Below, one piece after another: positions 1-7,801 of a stretch of DNA of 12,373 bases. A program made the translations under genes and the position numbers. This DNA comes from an uncultured Clostridium sp. Its GTDB lineage: Bacteria; Bacillota; Clostridia; Lachnospirales; Lachnospiraceae. How positions within the stretch are numbered: the stretch's first letter is position 1; each line of letters begins with the position of its first letter. The DNA lies in contig CATWBR010000088.1 in NCBI GenBank assembly GCA_958349075.1, positions 1 to 12,373 on the forward strand. Reading direction: 5' to 3'. The notes beneath the pieces were generated by a model, which was given only the letters and a program-made list of their open reading frames with translations, was not told where the DNA came from and made no database searches.

Positions 1-16
1 CTTTTCCGGAGTCCAT

Positions 17-1522
17 ATGAAAAAAAATCCACTTATCACCGGAACTCTGCTGCTTACGGCCGCCGGATTCCTGAGCCGGATCCTCGGTTTCTTCTATCGC
101 ATATTCCTGTCCCGGACGATCGGCGCGGAAGGTCTGGGCATCTATCAGATGATATTTCCCATCCACGGTATCGCATTTGCCCTCTGTGCAGGCCCGATCC
201 AGACCTCTATCTCACGTCTGGCCGCAGCCAATGCCGAGAAAGGCCGGAGCACCTTCCGCGCCGGGCTGGCCATATCACTGACGATCTCCGTCATCCTGAT
301 GTTTGGAATCCGCCTGACCGCACCGTTTCTGGCCGAGCACGTCCTTCTGGAACCCCAATGTGCACCGCTCCTGCCCGTTATGGCCCTGTCTATCCCGTTT
401 TCGGCCATACACGCCTGTATCTGCGGCTATTACTACGGCATGAAGAAAACGGCCGTTCCGGCGCTGTCACAGCTTCTGGAACAGTTTATCCGCATTGGCG
501 CTGTTTTCCTGATTGCCAGTGTGGCGGCTACAAACGGCAAGGAAATCTCCGTGTCCCTGGCTGTCTGGGGTATGCTGATCGGGGAGGCGGCATCCGCTGT
601 TTTCAGTTTCCTCGTTTACTCCTTTACAACGGAAGATAAAAAGAATGGAAATCCGGCCCGGCCTTCCTACAGCTTTATCTCCCTGGCAGCTCCCCTGATG
701 GCCATGGCCCTGCCTCTGATGGGCAACAGGCTGATTCTTAACTGCCTGCAGAGCCTGGAGGCCATCTTTGTGCCAAATAAGCTGCTGGAATTCGGCCTTA
801 CCAATGCCGAGGCCCTGAGTACATACGGCGTCCTGACCGGTATGGCGCTGCCCTTTATCTTCTTTCCGTCGGCCATCACCAACTCCCTGGCGGTCGTCCT
901 TCTGCCTACCGTATCGGAGGCCCAGGCCGAAGGAAATGAACATAAAATTGAACGGACCATCGCAATGGCCCTTCGCTACAGCCTCTACATGGGGATCCTC
1001 TGTATCGGCATATTTACGCTCTTTGGCGACGGCCTGGGAATCAGCGTCTACCACAATAAGGACGCCGGAACCTTTATCACGATACTGGCCTGGCTCTGCC
1101 CCTTTATGTACCTCTCCACAACCATGGGAAGCATCTTAAACGGGCTTGGTAAGACGTCCTCCATCTTTCTGCACAATGCCGTCTCTATGCTGATTACATT
1201 GGCCGTCGTCGTGTTCTGTATTCCCTTATACGGAATCCATGCTTATCTTGCCGGGCTTCTTGTCAGCGAGCTGATCCTTGCGGGGCTGCACATACACACA
1301 CTGGCCGGTCAGGTGCCCGTGCGCCTGAATGCGGGCACAATGATTGTGAAACCGACACTCTGTCTCCTGGTCTCCATCGGGCTCCTCTATGCCGCGGCTC
1401 CGTCTCTGGAGGGGCTCCGGCAGGCGCTTCCGGCCGAATTCCTTTTTATCGTTGTGAAGGCGCTGATTCTCTGTGTGCTGTATGGGGGCGGGCTGCTTCT
1501 GCTGCATAGAAAAAGCCGATAA
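17..1522 (+). CDS. SpoVB/MurJ-like polysaccharide flippase (MOP superfamily membrane protein)
   Basis: This 501-residue protein is hydrophobic over nearly its whole length, in alternating membrane segments and short loops as in the MOP/MATE superfamily (about 14 helices usual). The N-terminus (MKKNPLITGTLLLTAAGFLS, then RILGFFYRIFLSRTIGAEGLGIYQ at residues 21-44) is the typical opening of SpoVB-type polysaccharide exporters, and the length is close to that of SpoVB (about 520). Such proteins are thought to flip lipid-linked cell-wall or spore-cortex precursors across the membrane. The ATG at 17 follows GGAG (8-11) with a 5-base gap. The gene is convergent with the glutamate-fermentation operon and looks unrelated to it; it is visibly richer in GCC, GGC and CTG codons. 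Spore formers carry several paralogues, so a sporulation role is not certain. Family confidence is high, exact role low. Confidence 0.85.
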   Translation: MKKNPLITGTLLLTAAGFLSRILGFFYRIFLSRTIGAEGLGIYQMIFPIHGIAFALCAGPIQTSISRLAAANAEKGRSTFRAGLAISLTISVILMFGIRLTAPFLAEHVLLEPQCAPLLPVMALSIPFSAIHACICGYYYGMKKTAVPALSQLLEQFIRIGAVFLIASVAATNGKEISVSLAVWGMLIGEAASAVFSFLVYSFTTEDKKNGNPARPSYSFISLAAPLMAMALPLMGNRLILNCLQSLEAIFVPNKLLEFGLTNAEALSTYGVLTGMALPFIFFPSAITNSLAVVLLPTVSEAQAEGNEHKIERTIAMALRYSLYMGILCIGIFTLFGDGLGISVYHNKDAGTFITILAWLCPFMYLSTTMGSILNGLGKTSSIFLHNAVSMLITLAVVVFCIPLYGIHAYLAGLLVSELILAGLHIHTLAGQVPVRLNAGTMIVKPTLCLLVSIGLLYAAAPSLEGLRQALPAEFLFIVVKALILCVLYGGGLLLLHRKSR

Positions 1523-1570
1523 GCGCCTTATCACAACATATTCAGCCAAACAGGGCGGCAAGACACGGAT

Positions 1571-1616
1571 ATAAACAGGGCGGGAAAGCGCATGGATGCT
1601 TTCCCGCCCTGTTTAT
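1571..1616 (+). terminator. Strong perfect hairpin after the flippase gene, possible terminator
   Basis: The arms at 1571-1589 and 1598-1616 are exact reverse complements over 19 bp, GC-rich in the middle, with an 8-base loop. It lies 49 bases after the flippase stop codon and between convergent genes, so it probably ends transcription or protects the 3' end of the mRNA. There is no T-run on either side in either direction, so it is not a textbook intrinsic terminator. Part of the left arm (1573-1588) is an imperfect direct repeat of 1548-1562. A smaller 6-bp inverted repeat (1518-1523 and 1527-1532) overlaps the flippase stop codon. Confidence 0.5.
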
Positions 1617-1655
1617 AAGCAGATAACATTTAAGAATATTGGTTTCGAATTGCCG

Positions 1656-2039
1656 TCAAAATACGATTCCCATTACGCACAGAGTCGTTACTATCAAACC
1701 GGCCGCTGATACCGGGGCAATACGGTGGATTGCAGCCGGATTCATACCCATATCGAGGAAACGCTGTGCCAGATTTTGCATAAAAATCGTTACCCCGGCA
1801 GTAGAAGAGCCTACGATACCGGCAATCATATTAACCCCCAGATACTCCGTAAAATAAGGATGAATGTTCATGCTCATAATCCCCCGATAATATTGGGAAA
1901 AGCCGGGGAAAGCTGAATCACGCCTGAAAAACCAATTACACATGCGCTGGAAAGAGCAAGTATATTTCTGTTTGGCAGAGACTGGGTCTCTTTGGCTCCC
2001 GATTACACTGCCGGCCTGCAGTATTCTTCCGATCTGGTG
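1656..2039 (-). pseudogene. Decayed C-terminal remnant of a GntP-family transporter
   Basis: Read on the minus strand from about 2039, one frame gives residues such as ACVIGFSGVIQLSPAFPNII, then a stop (TGA) just after a G5 run at 1881-1885. The next frame continues with MSMNIHPYFTEYLGVNMIAG, then GSSTAGVTIFMQ and AIHRIAPVSAAGL. Together they resemble the last part of GntP-type permeases (gluconate and related organic acids), where a Gly-Ser-rich stretch and an HRIAS-like motif are usual. Adding one G to the run joins the two frames as NIIGGIMSMN. Another stop (TAA, 2040-2042) bounds the upstream side, the residues usually following HRIAS..GLD appear deleted, and the N-terminal two thirds of a normal 430-460 residue permease is missing. 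I infer a dead gene. The family call is from remembered motifs. Confidence 0.65.
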
Positions 2040-2117
2040 TTACGGCCGTGGGCGGAATTTGATGAAGAACGCAGCCAATATCTCTGCCTGAGCCGTAATA
2101 AGAGAAAACCCTATCCC

Positions 2118-2179
2118 TGTTTCATAGGACGAACCTTCCTATGAAACAACGAAAAGCACGCTTCGCGAACTTTTCATTG
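2118..2179. repeat. Two back-to-back inverted repeats next to the hgdB terminator
   Basis: The first inverted repeat has 11-bp perfect arms at 2118-2128 and 2138-2148 (TGTTTCATAGG / CCTATGAAACA) with a 9-base spacer. The second has 10-base arms at 2147-2156 and 2170-2179; its single mismatch would be a G-U pair in minus-strand RNA. Its loop contains the palindrome TTCGCGAA (2162-2169). The two share bases 2147-2148 and, with the terminator at 2190-2220, make three consecutive stem-loops downstream of hgdB. They could be extra termination or 3'-end protection elements, or a small dispersed intergenic repeat. No coding sequence is seen here. Confidence 0.5.
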
Positions 2180-2189
2180 CCACTCAACC

Positions 2190-2220
2190 AAAAAGGCGCT
2201 CCCTTTACAGGAAGCGCCTT
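2190..2220 (-). terminator. Intrinsic terminator of the hgdCAB operon
   Basis: On the minus strand, 10 bases after the hgdB stop codon, an 11-bp stem (arms 2210-2220 and 2193-2203, one G-U pair, core GGCGCT/AGCGCC) closes a 6-base loop and runs into a T5 tract (2190-2194 on the plus strand as A5). This is a standard Rho-independent terminator and marks the end of the dehydratase transcript. Confidence 0.9.
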
Positions 2221-2230
2221 ATCCGCTAAA

Positions 2231-3382
2231 TTACTTTCTCATCTCCAGTACATCCGCAAATGCCTGGATAGCAGTGCTTGCCTGACCGAAGTCACGCATC
2301 TGCTGATCGATACCCAGCTTGATGTGCGGGATATCTGCATCCTTCAGAGCTTTCTTCAGATATGGATACTCCATCTCCTCCGGATCACAGAACTGCTGCA
2401 TAAACAGTACCAGACCCTGAGCTCCGCTCTCTTTTACCATGTTGGCAATGAATTCGCCACGGCGGTTCTTGGAAGACTCTGCATCATACAGGAGAACTTC
2501 ATAGTCCACGCCTGCGAACTGTTTTGCCAGTGCCATCAGTGCATCGGCCTCATCCTCCGGAGCGTCTGTGCGGAATGCACGGCTCTCGTGGGCAACGTCG
2601 TCTGCAGCGATGGCAATATTGTTCTCTTCAAAGATTTCAAGCAGCTTCGGGTTGTCACAGATGATACCGGAGGTAACAACCTTGGTACCCTGCCAGTCAC
2701 AGACCGGAAGTTTCTCAAGCTCTGCGTTCAGTTCGGAAAGCTTCTCTATGTATTCCGGTTTCTCCATGAAGAAGAATGCCTTTAATACAGCGGAACGCTT
2801 GGTAGGTGTAATTACGTCGCAGTGAGCGCTTGCCAGCTCTACGAATTTACGGCGGGCTGCACGGCTCTTATTGTAAACCTTGATTGCATCCTGGATTGCC
2901 TCATTGGTAATCTCCTTGCCGGATACTTTCTCAAGCTCTTCTTTAACGTTTCTGTACTGATCCACGCAGAACTGAAGACCGAAGTCTTCAAAACGGTTCT
3001 GAGGATGTGCCAGGAAGATAACTGCCATCTTCTCTCCCATGGAAACACGGAAGTTCTGGCTCATAGGACGCAGGGTATCACAGATAGTTGGTGTGATGAT
3101 TCCGTCCAGGTCGTCCATGGTGCCGTCTAACAGCATCTCAAGCGCAAGCTGGGCGATTGTGCAGTAGAATGTTGCACAGTACTCTTTTGCACGGCTGATG
3201 GTCTTATTGTTGGAACCCCAGATTCCCATCGGTACCATACCTGCTGCGTAAACTAATTCTTCCGGAGCATAATACGGCAGAACACCGATGACTTTCTTAC
3301 CCTGTGCTTTGTATTCTGCAAGCTGCTGTTTCGGAGTGGCAGCCTTTACTTTAAATTCATCTAATAATGCATTAACGCTCAT
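2231..3382 (-). CDS. hgdB: (R)-2-hydroxyglutaryl-CoA dehydratase, beta subunit (component D)
   Basis: The 383-residue protein is the second subunit of the iron-sulfur dehydratase that converts (R)-2-hydroxyglutaryl-CoA to (E)-glutaconyl-CoA by a ketyl-radical mechanism. It belongs to the HgdB/FldC/BcrB family; length agrees with the A. fermentans subunit (about 380). Visible family features are YYAPEELVYAAGMVPMG near residues 37-53, Cys69 and Cys74 in KEYCATFYCTIAQ, the TICDTLR stretch with Cys101, and QQFCDPEEMEYP near residue 332. Several of these cysteines are candidate cluster ligands; which ones bind was not deduced here. The ATG is 4 bases beyond the hgdA stop, and its AAGGAGGT ribosome binding site lies inside the last codons of hgdA, so the two subunits are probably translationally coupled for 1:1 output. 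Confidence 0.95.
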   Translation of the reverse strand: MSVNALLDEFKVKAATPKQQLAEYKAQGKKVIGVLPYYAPEELVYAAGMVPMGIWGSNNKTISRAKEYCATFYCTIAQLALEMLLDGTMDDLDGIITPTICDTLRPMSQNFRVSMGEKMAVIFLAHPQNRFEDFGLQFCVDQYRNVKEELEKVSGKEITNEAIQDAIKVYNKSRAARRKFVELASAHCDVITPTKRSAVLKAFFFMEKPEYIEKLSELNAELEKLPVCDWQGTKVVTSGIICDNPKLLEIFEENNIAIAADDVAHESRAFRTDAPEDEADALMALAKQFAGVDYEVLLYDAESSKNRRGEFIANMVKESGAQGLVLFMQQFCDPEEMEYPYLKKALKDADIPHIKLGIDQQMRDFGQASTAIQAFADVLEMRK

Positions 3383-3386
3383 CTGA

Positions 3387-4826
3387 TTATACCTCCTTTG
3401 CCTGCTTGTTTGCTTCCATCGCTTCTACAAGGCCCTGTACACGTGTTTCGTACTGAGCGGCATTGAAGTTACGCGGGTCAGCCTGGTCACCGTCGAAACC
3501 TGCGCAGGGAACACCCAGATCGTCGGTAAAGCGGCGCTGCATCTCAGCCATATAGCCGCTCCACGGTTTACAGCTTCTGTTGTAATGAACGAGAACGCCG
3601 TCTACCTTGTTATCACGGCAGATGCCCTCACGCCAGTCAACACCCTGCTCGATGCAGACAGAGTTCGGAGCTTTATAGTAAGCACGGGCCATCTCATCGA
3701 TGTTTTTGTAAACGAAACCGAATGCAGGTGCATATACAACGGCTGTTACGTTTACTCCATGCTCTTTCAGTGGTTTAAACAGAGCCGGAAGTTTTGGCCA
3801 GCACGGAATACCCTCGAACATAACACGGTATTTCTCCGGGAACGGAGTAGTTGTCTCACCCTTCTTAACTGTCTCTTCCAGATCTCTTGCAAGAAGCTCA
3901 AATGCTTCGGCAGCTTCCACTCTTGCACGTGCGGTAACAACGTCGGCCATATGGTTGAACAGGTCGAAACCGCTGTATGGAGCCGGTTTGTACTGAAGGT
4001 AATCACAAACGCTTAACCATGCCTGTGCGGTACGGTTTGCATTTGAACAAGCCTGTTCGAATTTCTTCTCATCGAACTTCTTGCCTGTCAGCTCTTCCAA
4101 CTGCTTGATTGCTTTGTCAAACTGAGCGCGTACATATTTTACGTTGTCATCATGTACGTCAACTGTATTGTTGTATGGAATATCGATCATGATCAGCGGA
4201 ATATTGCACATACGGGCAATGTTCTCGTACCATTTTGTCATACAGTTACAGATATTGTTACAGCACAGAACGAAATCCGGCTGCGGAATGCGCATCTGGC
4301 GGATTGTAGCGATCGCTTCCATACGGCGCTCTTTTTCAGGGCTGTCCGGAAGAGCTTCAATCTCAAGCAGGTTATCCAGTACCAGGTAAGGAGTCTGAGT
4401 CTTAGGATCCTTCTTCGGCTTACCGGTAGCTTCGTCGATTACCACGTTTCCGTCTGCATCCTTTAATGGTTTTCCGGTGCTTGGATCGATGATGTACTCG
4501 CCTGTCTCCGGATCATACTTACGGGATACACGTACGCCGGCTGCATAAGCAAGGCTGATACGGGCATATCCGCAGATATCGTTGTCATAGCCCAGATCTT
4601 CGGCTGCCTGACACATTAACTCACCGTAACGGTTTGCAGCGATACCAGCAGCCTGGTTCTCCGGATACATAACATTCAGATCAAATGCTGCTGCAAGCTC
4701 ACATGGGAACTTGGATGAGGACCAGCCAACTAACTCGCCTCTTGCTTTGGCCTCGCGTGCATCTTTGTGGACGTCGTCAACGACCTTACGAAGTGCGAGA
4801 ACGCCAGGACTAACTTGTTTTGCCAT
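3387..4826 (-). CDS. hgdA: (R)-2-hydroxyglutaryl-CoA dehydratase, alpha subunit (component D)
   Basis: The 479-residue alpha subunit partners HgdB in the dehydratase; A. fermentans HgdA is nearly the same length. Family landmarks are the N-terminal SSSKFPCELAAAFDLNVMYPEN (residues 37-57), the cysteine-rich FVLCCNNICNCMTKWYENIA (185-204), and DGDQADPRNFN near 445-455 as in other 2-hydroxyacyl-CoA dehydratases. Residues about 104-148 form a hydrophilic insert with three D-x-x-T-G motifs (DPETG 105, DPSTG 114, DEATG 131) and several Lys/Pro residues, like a short repeated surface loop. The ATG is preceded by GGAGGAT with 7 bases spacing. It lies 21 bases after hgdC and 4 bases before hgdB, so the three are one transcription unit. 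The electron that starts catalysis comes from HgdC. Confidence 0.95.
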   Translation of the reverse strand: MAKQVSPGVLALRKVVDDVHKDAREAKARGELVGWSSSKFPCELAAAFDLNVMYPENQAAGIAANRYGELMCQAAEDLGYDNDICGYARISLAYAAGVRVSRKYDPETGEYIIDPSTGKPLKDADGNVVIDEATGKPKKDPKTQTPYLVLDNLLEIEALPDSPEKERRMEAIATIRQMRIPQPDFVLCCNNICNCMTKWYENIARMCNIPLIMIDIPYNNTVDVHDDNVKYVRAQFDKAIKQLEELTGKKFDEKKFEQACSNANRTAQAWLSVCDYLQYKPAPYSGFDLFNHMADVVTARARVEAAEAFELLARDLEETVKKGETTTPFPEKYRVMFEGIPCWPKLPALFKPLKEHGVNVTAVVYAPAFGFVYKNIDEMARAYYKAPNSVCIEQGVDWREGICRDNKVDGVLVHYNRSCKPWSGYMAEMQRRFTDDLGVPCAGFDGDQADPRNFNAAQYETRVQGLVEAMEANKQAKEV

Positions 4827-4847
4827 AATAATTATCCTCCATTCTTT

Positions 4848-5651
4848 CTATGAATTACTACTGCGGCGGCTGGCAGCCTGCCATGCAAGCAGAGCGGCGC
4901 CAAGCGCACCATTATACTGTGTCAGCGGGGAAATCTTAATCGGACATCCAAGCTCATCCTGAAGTGCCTGAACAACACCCAGGTTCTGAGCAACGCCGCC
5001 GGTCATAACAACATCCGGCACCACACCGATACGGTGGGCGAGCCCTGTGACACGATGAGCCACCGAGCGGTGAATTCCGGCAATAATATCGCATTTGTCG
5101 GTTCCCATCGCCAACTGGCTTATAACCTCACTCTCGGCAAAAACGGTACAGGTGGAACTGATTCCCACCTTCTTCTGGGACATAGCGCCGAGTCTGCCCA
5201 GATCTGCTACCTTTACTTCCAAAACGCGCGCCATAACATCCAGGAACCGTCCCGTTCCCGCCGCACACTTATCATTCATCTGAAAATTGGTCATTGCACC
5301 ATTGTCAATGTGCAGGACTTTGACGTCCTGGCCTCCGATATCGATGACTGTGTGGACATTCGGAAACAGAAAGGAAGCTCCTTTGGCATGACATGAAAGC
5401 TCGCTCATCTGCTTATCGGCAATACCATCCATCAGAGAGGTACGGCCATAGCCTGTTGCCAGTGTATAAGCCATATCTTCCTTTTTCATGCCTATATCAT
5501 CGAGCACGGCCTCAATCGCACGCTGCGGTCCGCTGGTACCTGCGCCGACGTCAATCAACGATTTTGCCACAATCTCTTTACCATCTTTCAAAATGATGCA
5601 TTTGGAGGCTGTGGAGCCGACATCAATACCTAAAGTATAAATTGCGCTCAT
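4848..5651 (-). CDS. hgdC: 2-hydroxyglutaryl-CoA dehydratase activator (component A, archerase)
   Basis: This 267-residue ASKHA-fold ATPase binds a [4Fe-4S] cluster between two subunits and uses ATP to push one low-potential electron into the dehydratase. The phosphate-binding motifs are visible: DVGSTASK at 10-17, DIGGQD at 104-109 and TGGVAQN at 217-223. The cluster cysteines of the family are present as Cys129 (NDKCAAGTG) and Cys168 ([12 protein letters not shown]), at the spacing known from A. fermentans HgdC (Cys127 and Cys166). The C-terminal [12 protein letters not shown] is also typical; the last residues (SRRSSNS) are a short hydrophilic tail. The ATG follows AAAGGAA (5661-5667) at about 10 bases. 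A probable promoter lies 80-110 bases upstream, so hgdCAB may be transcribed separately from gcdA. These proteins are extremely oxygen sensitive, which fits a strict anaerobe. Confidence 0.96.
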   Translation of the reverse strand: MSAIYTLGIDVGSTASKCIILKDGKEIVAKSLIDVGAGTSGPQRAIEAVLDDIGMKKEDMAYTLATGYGRTSLMDGIADKQMSELSCHAKGASFLFPNVHTVIDIGGQDVKVLHIDNGAMTNFQMNDKCAAGTGRFLDVMARVLEVKVADLGRLGAMSQKKVGISSTCTVFAESEVISQLAMGTDKCDIIAGIHRSVAHRVTGLAHRIGVVPDVVMTGGVAQNLGVVQALQDELGCPIKISPLTQYNGALGAALLAWQAASRRSSNS

Positions 5652-5732
5652 TGTATCTATTTCCTTTCATTAGGCTTAAAAGTTCTTATTACACGGCGTT
5701 CCGGCACATCCAGGCACACCGCTTACGAGTCC

Positions 5733-5761
5733 ATGATACCACAAAACGTACTAAAAGTCGC
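5733..5761 (-). promoter_or_regulatory. Probable sigma-A promoter for hgdCAB
   Basis: Reading the minus strand, an extended -10 box TGGTATCAT (TATCAT at 5733-5738) is preceded by exactly 17 bases and a weak -35 candidate GCGACT (5756-5761), which matches only three positions of TTGACA. Transcription would start near 5726, giving a leader of about 75 bases before the hgdC ATG. The 339-base gap upstream of hgdC, much larger than any other junction in the operon, supports a separate start. The weak -35 leaves room for an activator, but that is inference. Confidence 0.5.
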
Positions 5762-5834
5762 TGGAAAATGCATAAAACGCTATAAAATAATTGATAAGAC
5801 AGTTATAAAAAATCCTTTATCCACCCGGGCATAC

Positions 5835-5881
5835 AGATAAATCGAGCAAAGGTTCCAGCAGCCCTTGCCCGATTTTATCTG
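5835..5881 (-). other. Long imperfect stem-loop in the gcdA-hgdC gap
   Basis: The arms at 5834-5852 and 5863-5881 pair over about 18 bases with two single-base bulges and a 10-base loop. The one substitution between the arms would be a G-U pair in minus-strand RNA but an A-C mismatch in plus-strand RNA, which suggests the structure acts in the gcdA-to-hgdC transcript. It sits about 110-155 bases after the gcdA stop. No T-run follows directly, so termination is possible but not shown; partial termination or RNA processing between gcdA and hgdC would explain its position. Confidence 0.45.
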
Positions 5882-5900
5882 AAAAGTCTCAGACTTTTTT
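5882..5900 (+). terminator. Small hairpin with T-run in the gcdA-hgdC gap
   Basis: AAAAGTC (5882-5888) and GACTTTT (5892-5898) form a 7-bp stem with a 3-base loop. On the plus strand it ends in T6 (5895-5900), and on the minus strand in TTTT, so it is formally bidirectional. The stem is AT-rich and short, so it is a weak candidate. No plus-strand gene reads into it, so a role for the minus-strand gcdA transcript is more plausible. Confidence 0.3.
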
Positions 5901-5928
5901 ACTATCTACTATCTTACTATCAACTATC
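5901..5928. repeat. Four short tandem copies of ACTATC
   Basis: ACTATC occurs at 5901-5906, 5908-5913, 5916-5921 and 5923-5928, a spacing of 7, 8 and 7 bases. On the minus strand this reads as repeated GATAGT, about 60-90 bases after the gcdA stop codon. The period is too short for CRISPR and the unit is non-coding. It may be slippage-derived, or repeated contact sites for a protein or RNA-binding factor. Confidence 0.6.
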
Positions 5929-5990
5929 AATTGTTTTATGCACGCAGCGTTTTCACTTATACATTCACTTTGTTTTTAGATACAAATTAA

Positions 5991-7757
5991 TTATTTACCG
6001 AAGGTCTGAAATTCACGAACGGATCTTGGTGTGAGCATCTGATGCATCGGGCAGATAGACTGTGGGTTCTGATAAGCAGCCTCAGTAAATGCCTGGATGT
6101 ACGGACGCATCTCTGTCATGTCAACGATCTCGTCTACCATACCTTTTTCTGTACAGTATTTAGGACGGGACTTGTCTGTGTACATCTGAATCATGTCGTT
6201 CATCTTTCCGATGATTGGAGTTAAATCTTCACCGGCTTTTTTCGCTTTAACCAGTTTTCTGGAGTACATAGCGTTTGCAGCCGTCTCGCCCGGCATTACG
6301 TAGTACTCGCAAACACCTGTACCAAGAGAGAATACGTTGGTGTTGTTGCCCTGAGGTCCGCCAAGTACGTAGTGGGCAGCAGCGCTGGCCTTACGAACGG
6401 TGATCTCTAAGGATGGCAGTTTGGAGTTCTCGATGGAGTAGATCAGGGACTGACCTAAACCAAGAAGCTCAGCCTTCTCAGCCTCGTCGCCTACATCGAT
6501 ACCGGTTGTATCCTGTAACCAGATTAACGGGATTCTGTCACGTGCGCAGAGAGTAACGAACTCGTTCATCTTGATAAGACCCTGACGGTATAACTTTCCG
6601 CCGATACCTACGGAGTTCTGTTTGTACTCCGGATAGTTCATCAGAAGGCCCTGTGCGTTAGCTACAACACCTACTAACAGACCGTTAACCTTAGCCAGAC
6701 CTGTAATCATCTCCGGGCCGTAACCCTTCTTGAATTCGGAGAATTCGCTGTTGTCGAAGAGACGTGCGATTACTTCGTACATATCGTACGGACGTTTCTG
6801 GTTCATCGGGATGATGCTGTAAAGGTCTTCTGCAGGAAGCTGCGGAGCCTTTGGTGTGTCTACACGGAAGAACTCTAAGTTGTAAGCAGGAAGGTAGCTG
6901 ATATATTTCTTGATACCGTCGATTACGCCTAAGTCGTTCTGGTATACTTCACGGAAGAATCCAGTCTCATCATAGTGGATCGGAACGGAACCAGGAGCCG
7001 GAACTTTCAGCTTGCTGTTTTCGATCTGAGCTGCGATGATCTGTTCTGCCGCTTCGTCATCAATATATCCCTTCGGGTTCATACCGGATAAGATACCGGC
7101 TCCGCCGACTGCCATGTTGGCATCCTGATGTGCAATCAGAATAGTCGGGGAAATGCTGTGGTATCCGCCGCCTGCAGGGTTGGTTCCGTAGATACCTACG
7201 ATTACCGGAATACCGAGCTGGTTTAATTCAGAGTTACGGAAGAACGGTGTTCCGCCGCCGCGTCTGTTTGGATATACTTTATCCTGGTTCGGGAATTCTA
7301 CACCGGAACAGTTCAGTAAGTAGATTAACGGAAGATGCATCATCTTAGCCGCATCGGAACAGCGAAGCAGGTTCTCTGCCTGTCCAGGTACCCATGCGCC
7401 GGCCATCTTCTTGTTATCGGAAGCTACGATATAAACCCATTTTCCATCTACGCGGCCAAGGCCGTTTACGATGTTTGTTGTGCCAAATTTGTTGTTCTCA
7501 GGATTGAAAAGGCTGTTTAACGGGCACCATGTACCAGCATCGATTAATGCGTTGATACGCTGCATGGCAGATAACTGTCCGCGCTCGTTTAACTTCTCTT
7601 CGGAAGTGATTCCTGCGTCAAGAGCTTTTTTGATGGACTCATGGATGTCACTCTCAACAGCTTTGATTTCCTGCTCATTTTCCGGATTCGGATTAACCAG
7701 TTCTTTACCAATTGTCGGCATATTCTGGAAATATCCTGGCATGGAATACATATTCAT
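5991..7757 (-). CDS. gcdA: Glutaconyl-CoA decarboxylase, alpha (carboxyltransferase) subunit
   Basis: The 588-residue cytoplasmic subunit transfers the carboxyl group of glutaconyl-CoA to biotin on GcdC, releasing crotonyl-CoA; length agrees with A. fermentans GcdA (587). It has the two crotonase-like halves of biotin-dependent carboxyltransferases. The first half contains RRGGGTPFFRN (165-175) and NPAGGGYHS (193-201); the second contains QDTTGIDVG (415-423) and GGPQGNNTN (466-474), typical acyl-CoA and biotin binding loops. The ATG at 7757 has AGGAGA 8 bases upstream; a nearer ATG at 7765 runs straight into a stop and is not used. A strong hairpin lies between gctB and this gene. It is separated from its membrane partners GcdB, GcdC and GcdD by gctAB, though all are on one strand. 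GcdA shares no biotin attachment site, as expected. Confidence 0.96.
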   Translation of the reverse strand: MNMYSMPGYFQNMPTIGKELVNPNPENEQEIKAVESDIHESIKKALDAGITSEEKLNERGQLSAMQRINALIDAGTWCPLNSLFNPENNKFGTTNIVNGLGRVDGKWVYIVASDNKKMAGAWVPGQAENLLRCSDAAKMMHLPLIYLLNCSGVEFPNQDKVYPNRRGGGTPFFRNSELNQLGIPVIVGIYGTNPAGGGYHSISPTILIAHQDANMAVGGAGILSGMNPKGYIDDEAAEQIIAAQIENSKLKVPAPGSVPIHYDETGFFREVYQNDLGVIDGIKKYISYLPAYNLEFFRVDTPKAPQLPAEDLYSIIPMNQKRPYDMYEVIARLFDNSEFSEFKKGYGPEMITGLAKVNGLLVGVVANAQGLLMNYPEYKQNSVGIGGKLYRQGLIKMNEFVTLCARDRIPLIWLQDTTGIDVGDEAEKAELLGLGQSLIYSIENSKLPSLEITVRKASAAAHYVLGGPQGNNTNVFSLGTGVCEYYVMPGETAANAMYSRKLVKAKKAGEDLTPIIGKMNDMIQMYTDKSRPKYCTEKGMVDEIVDMTEMRPYIQAFTEAAYQNPQSICPMHQMLTPRSVREFQTFGK

Positions 7758-7801
7758 GTCTTCATTCTCCTATTCTTTTAATCACTTGACTATGGTTATT
7801 C

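Noticed and set aside
467..1054. Minus-strand 195-codon frame within the flippase gene
   Set aside because: Composition (many Gln, Gly and His) is that of an antisense shadow, and the plus-strand flippase is convincing.
1914..2141. Plus-strand open frame of about 75 codons ending at 2141
   Set aside because: It has no start with a ribosome binding site and is antisense to the better-supported transporter remnant.
2141..2785. Plus-strand 214-codon frame
   Set aside because: It overlaps hgdB, whose product matches a known family over its full length. The frame starts inside an inverted repeat and lacks a ribosome binding site.
5901..5928. Tandem repeats considered as a CRISPR array
   Set aside because: Units of 7-8 bases without spacers cannot be a CRISPR array, and no cas genes are present.
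7758..7765. Alternative gcdA start ATG at 7763-7765 (minus strand)
   Set aside because: Its frame meets TGA after two codons; the ATG at 7757 gives the family N-terminus.
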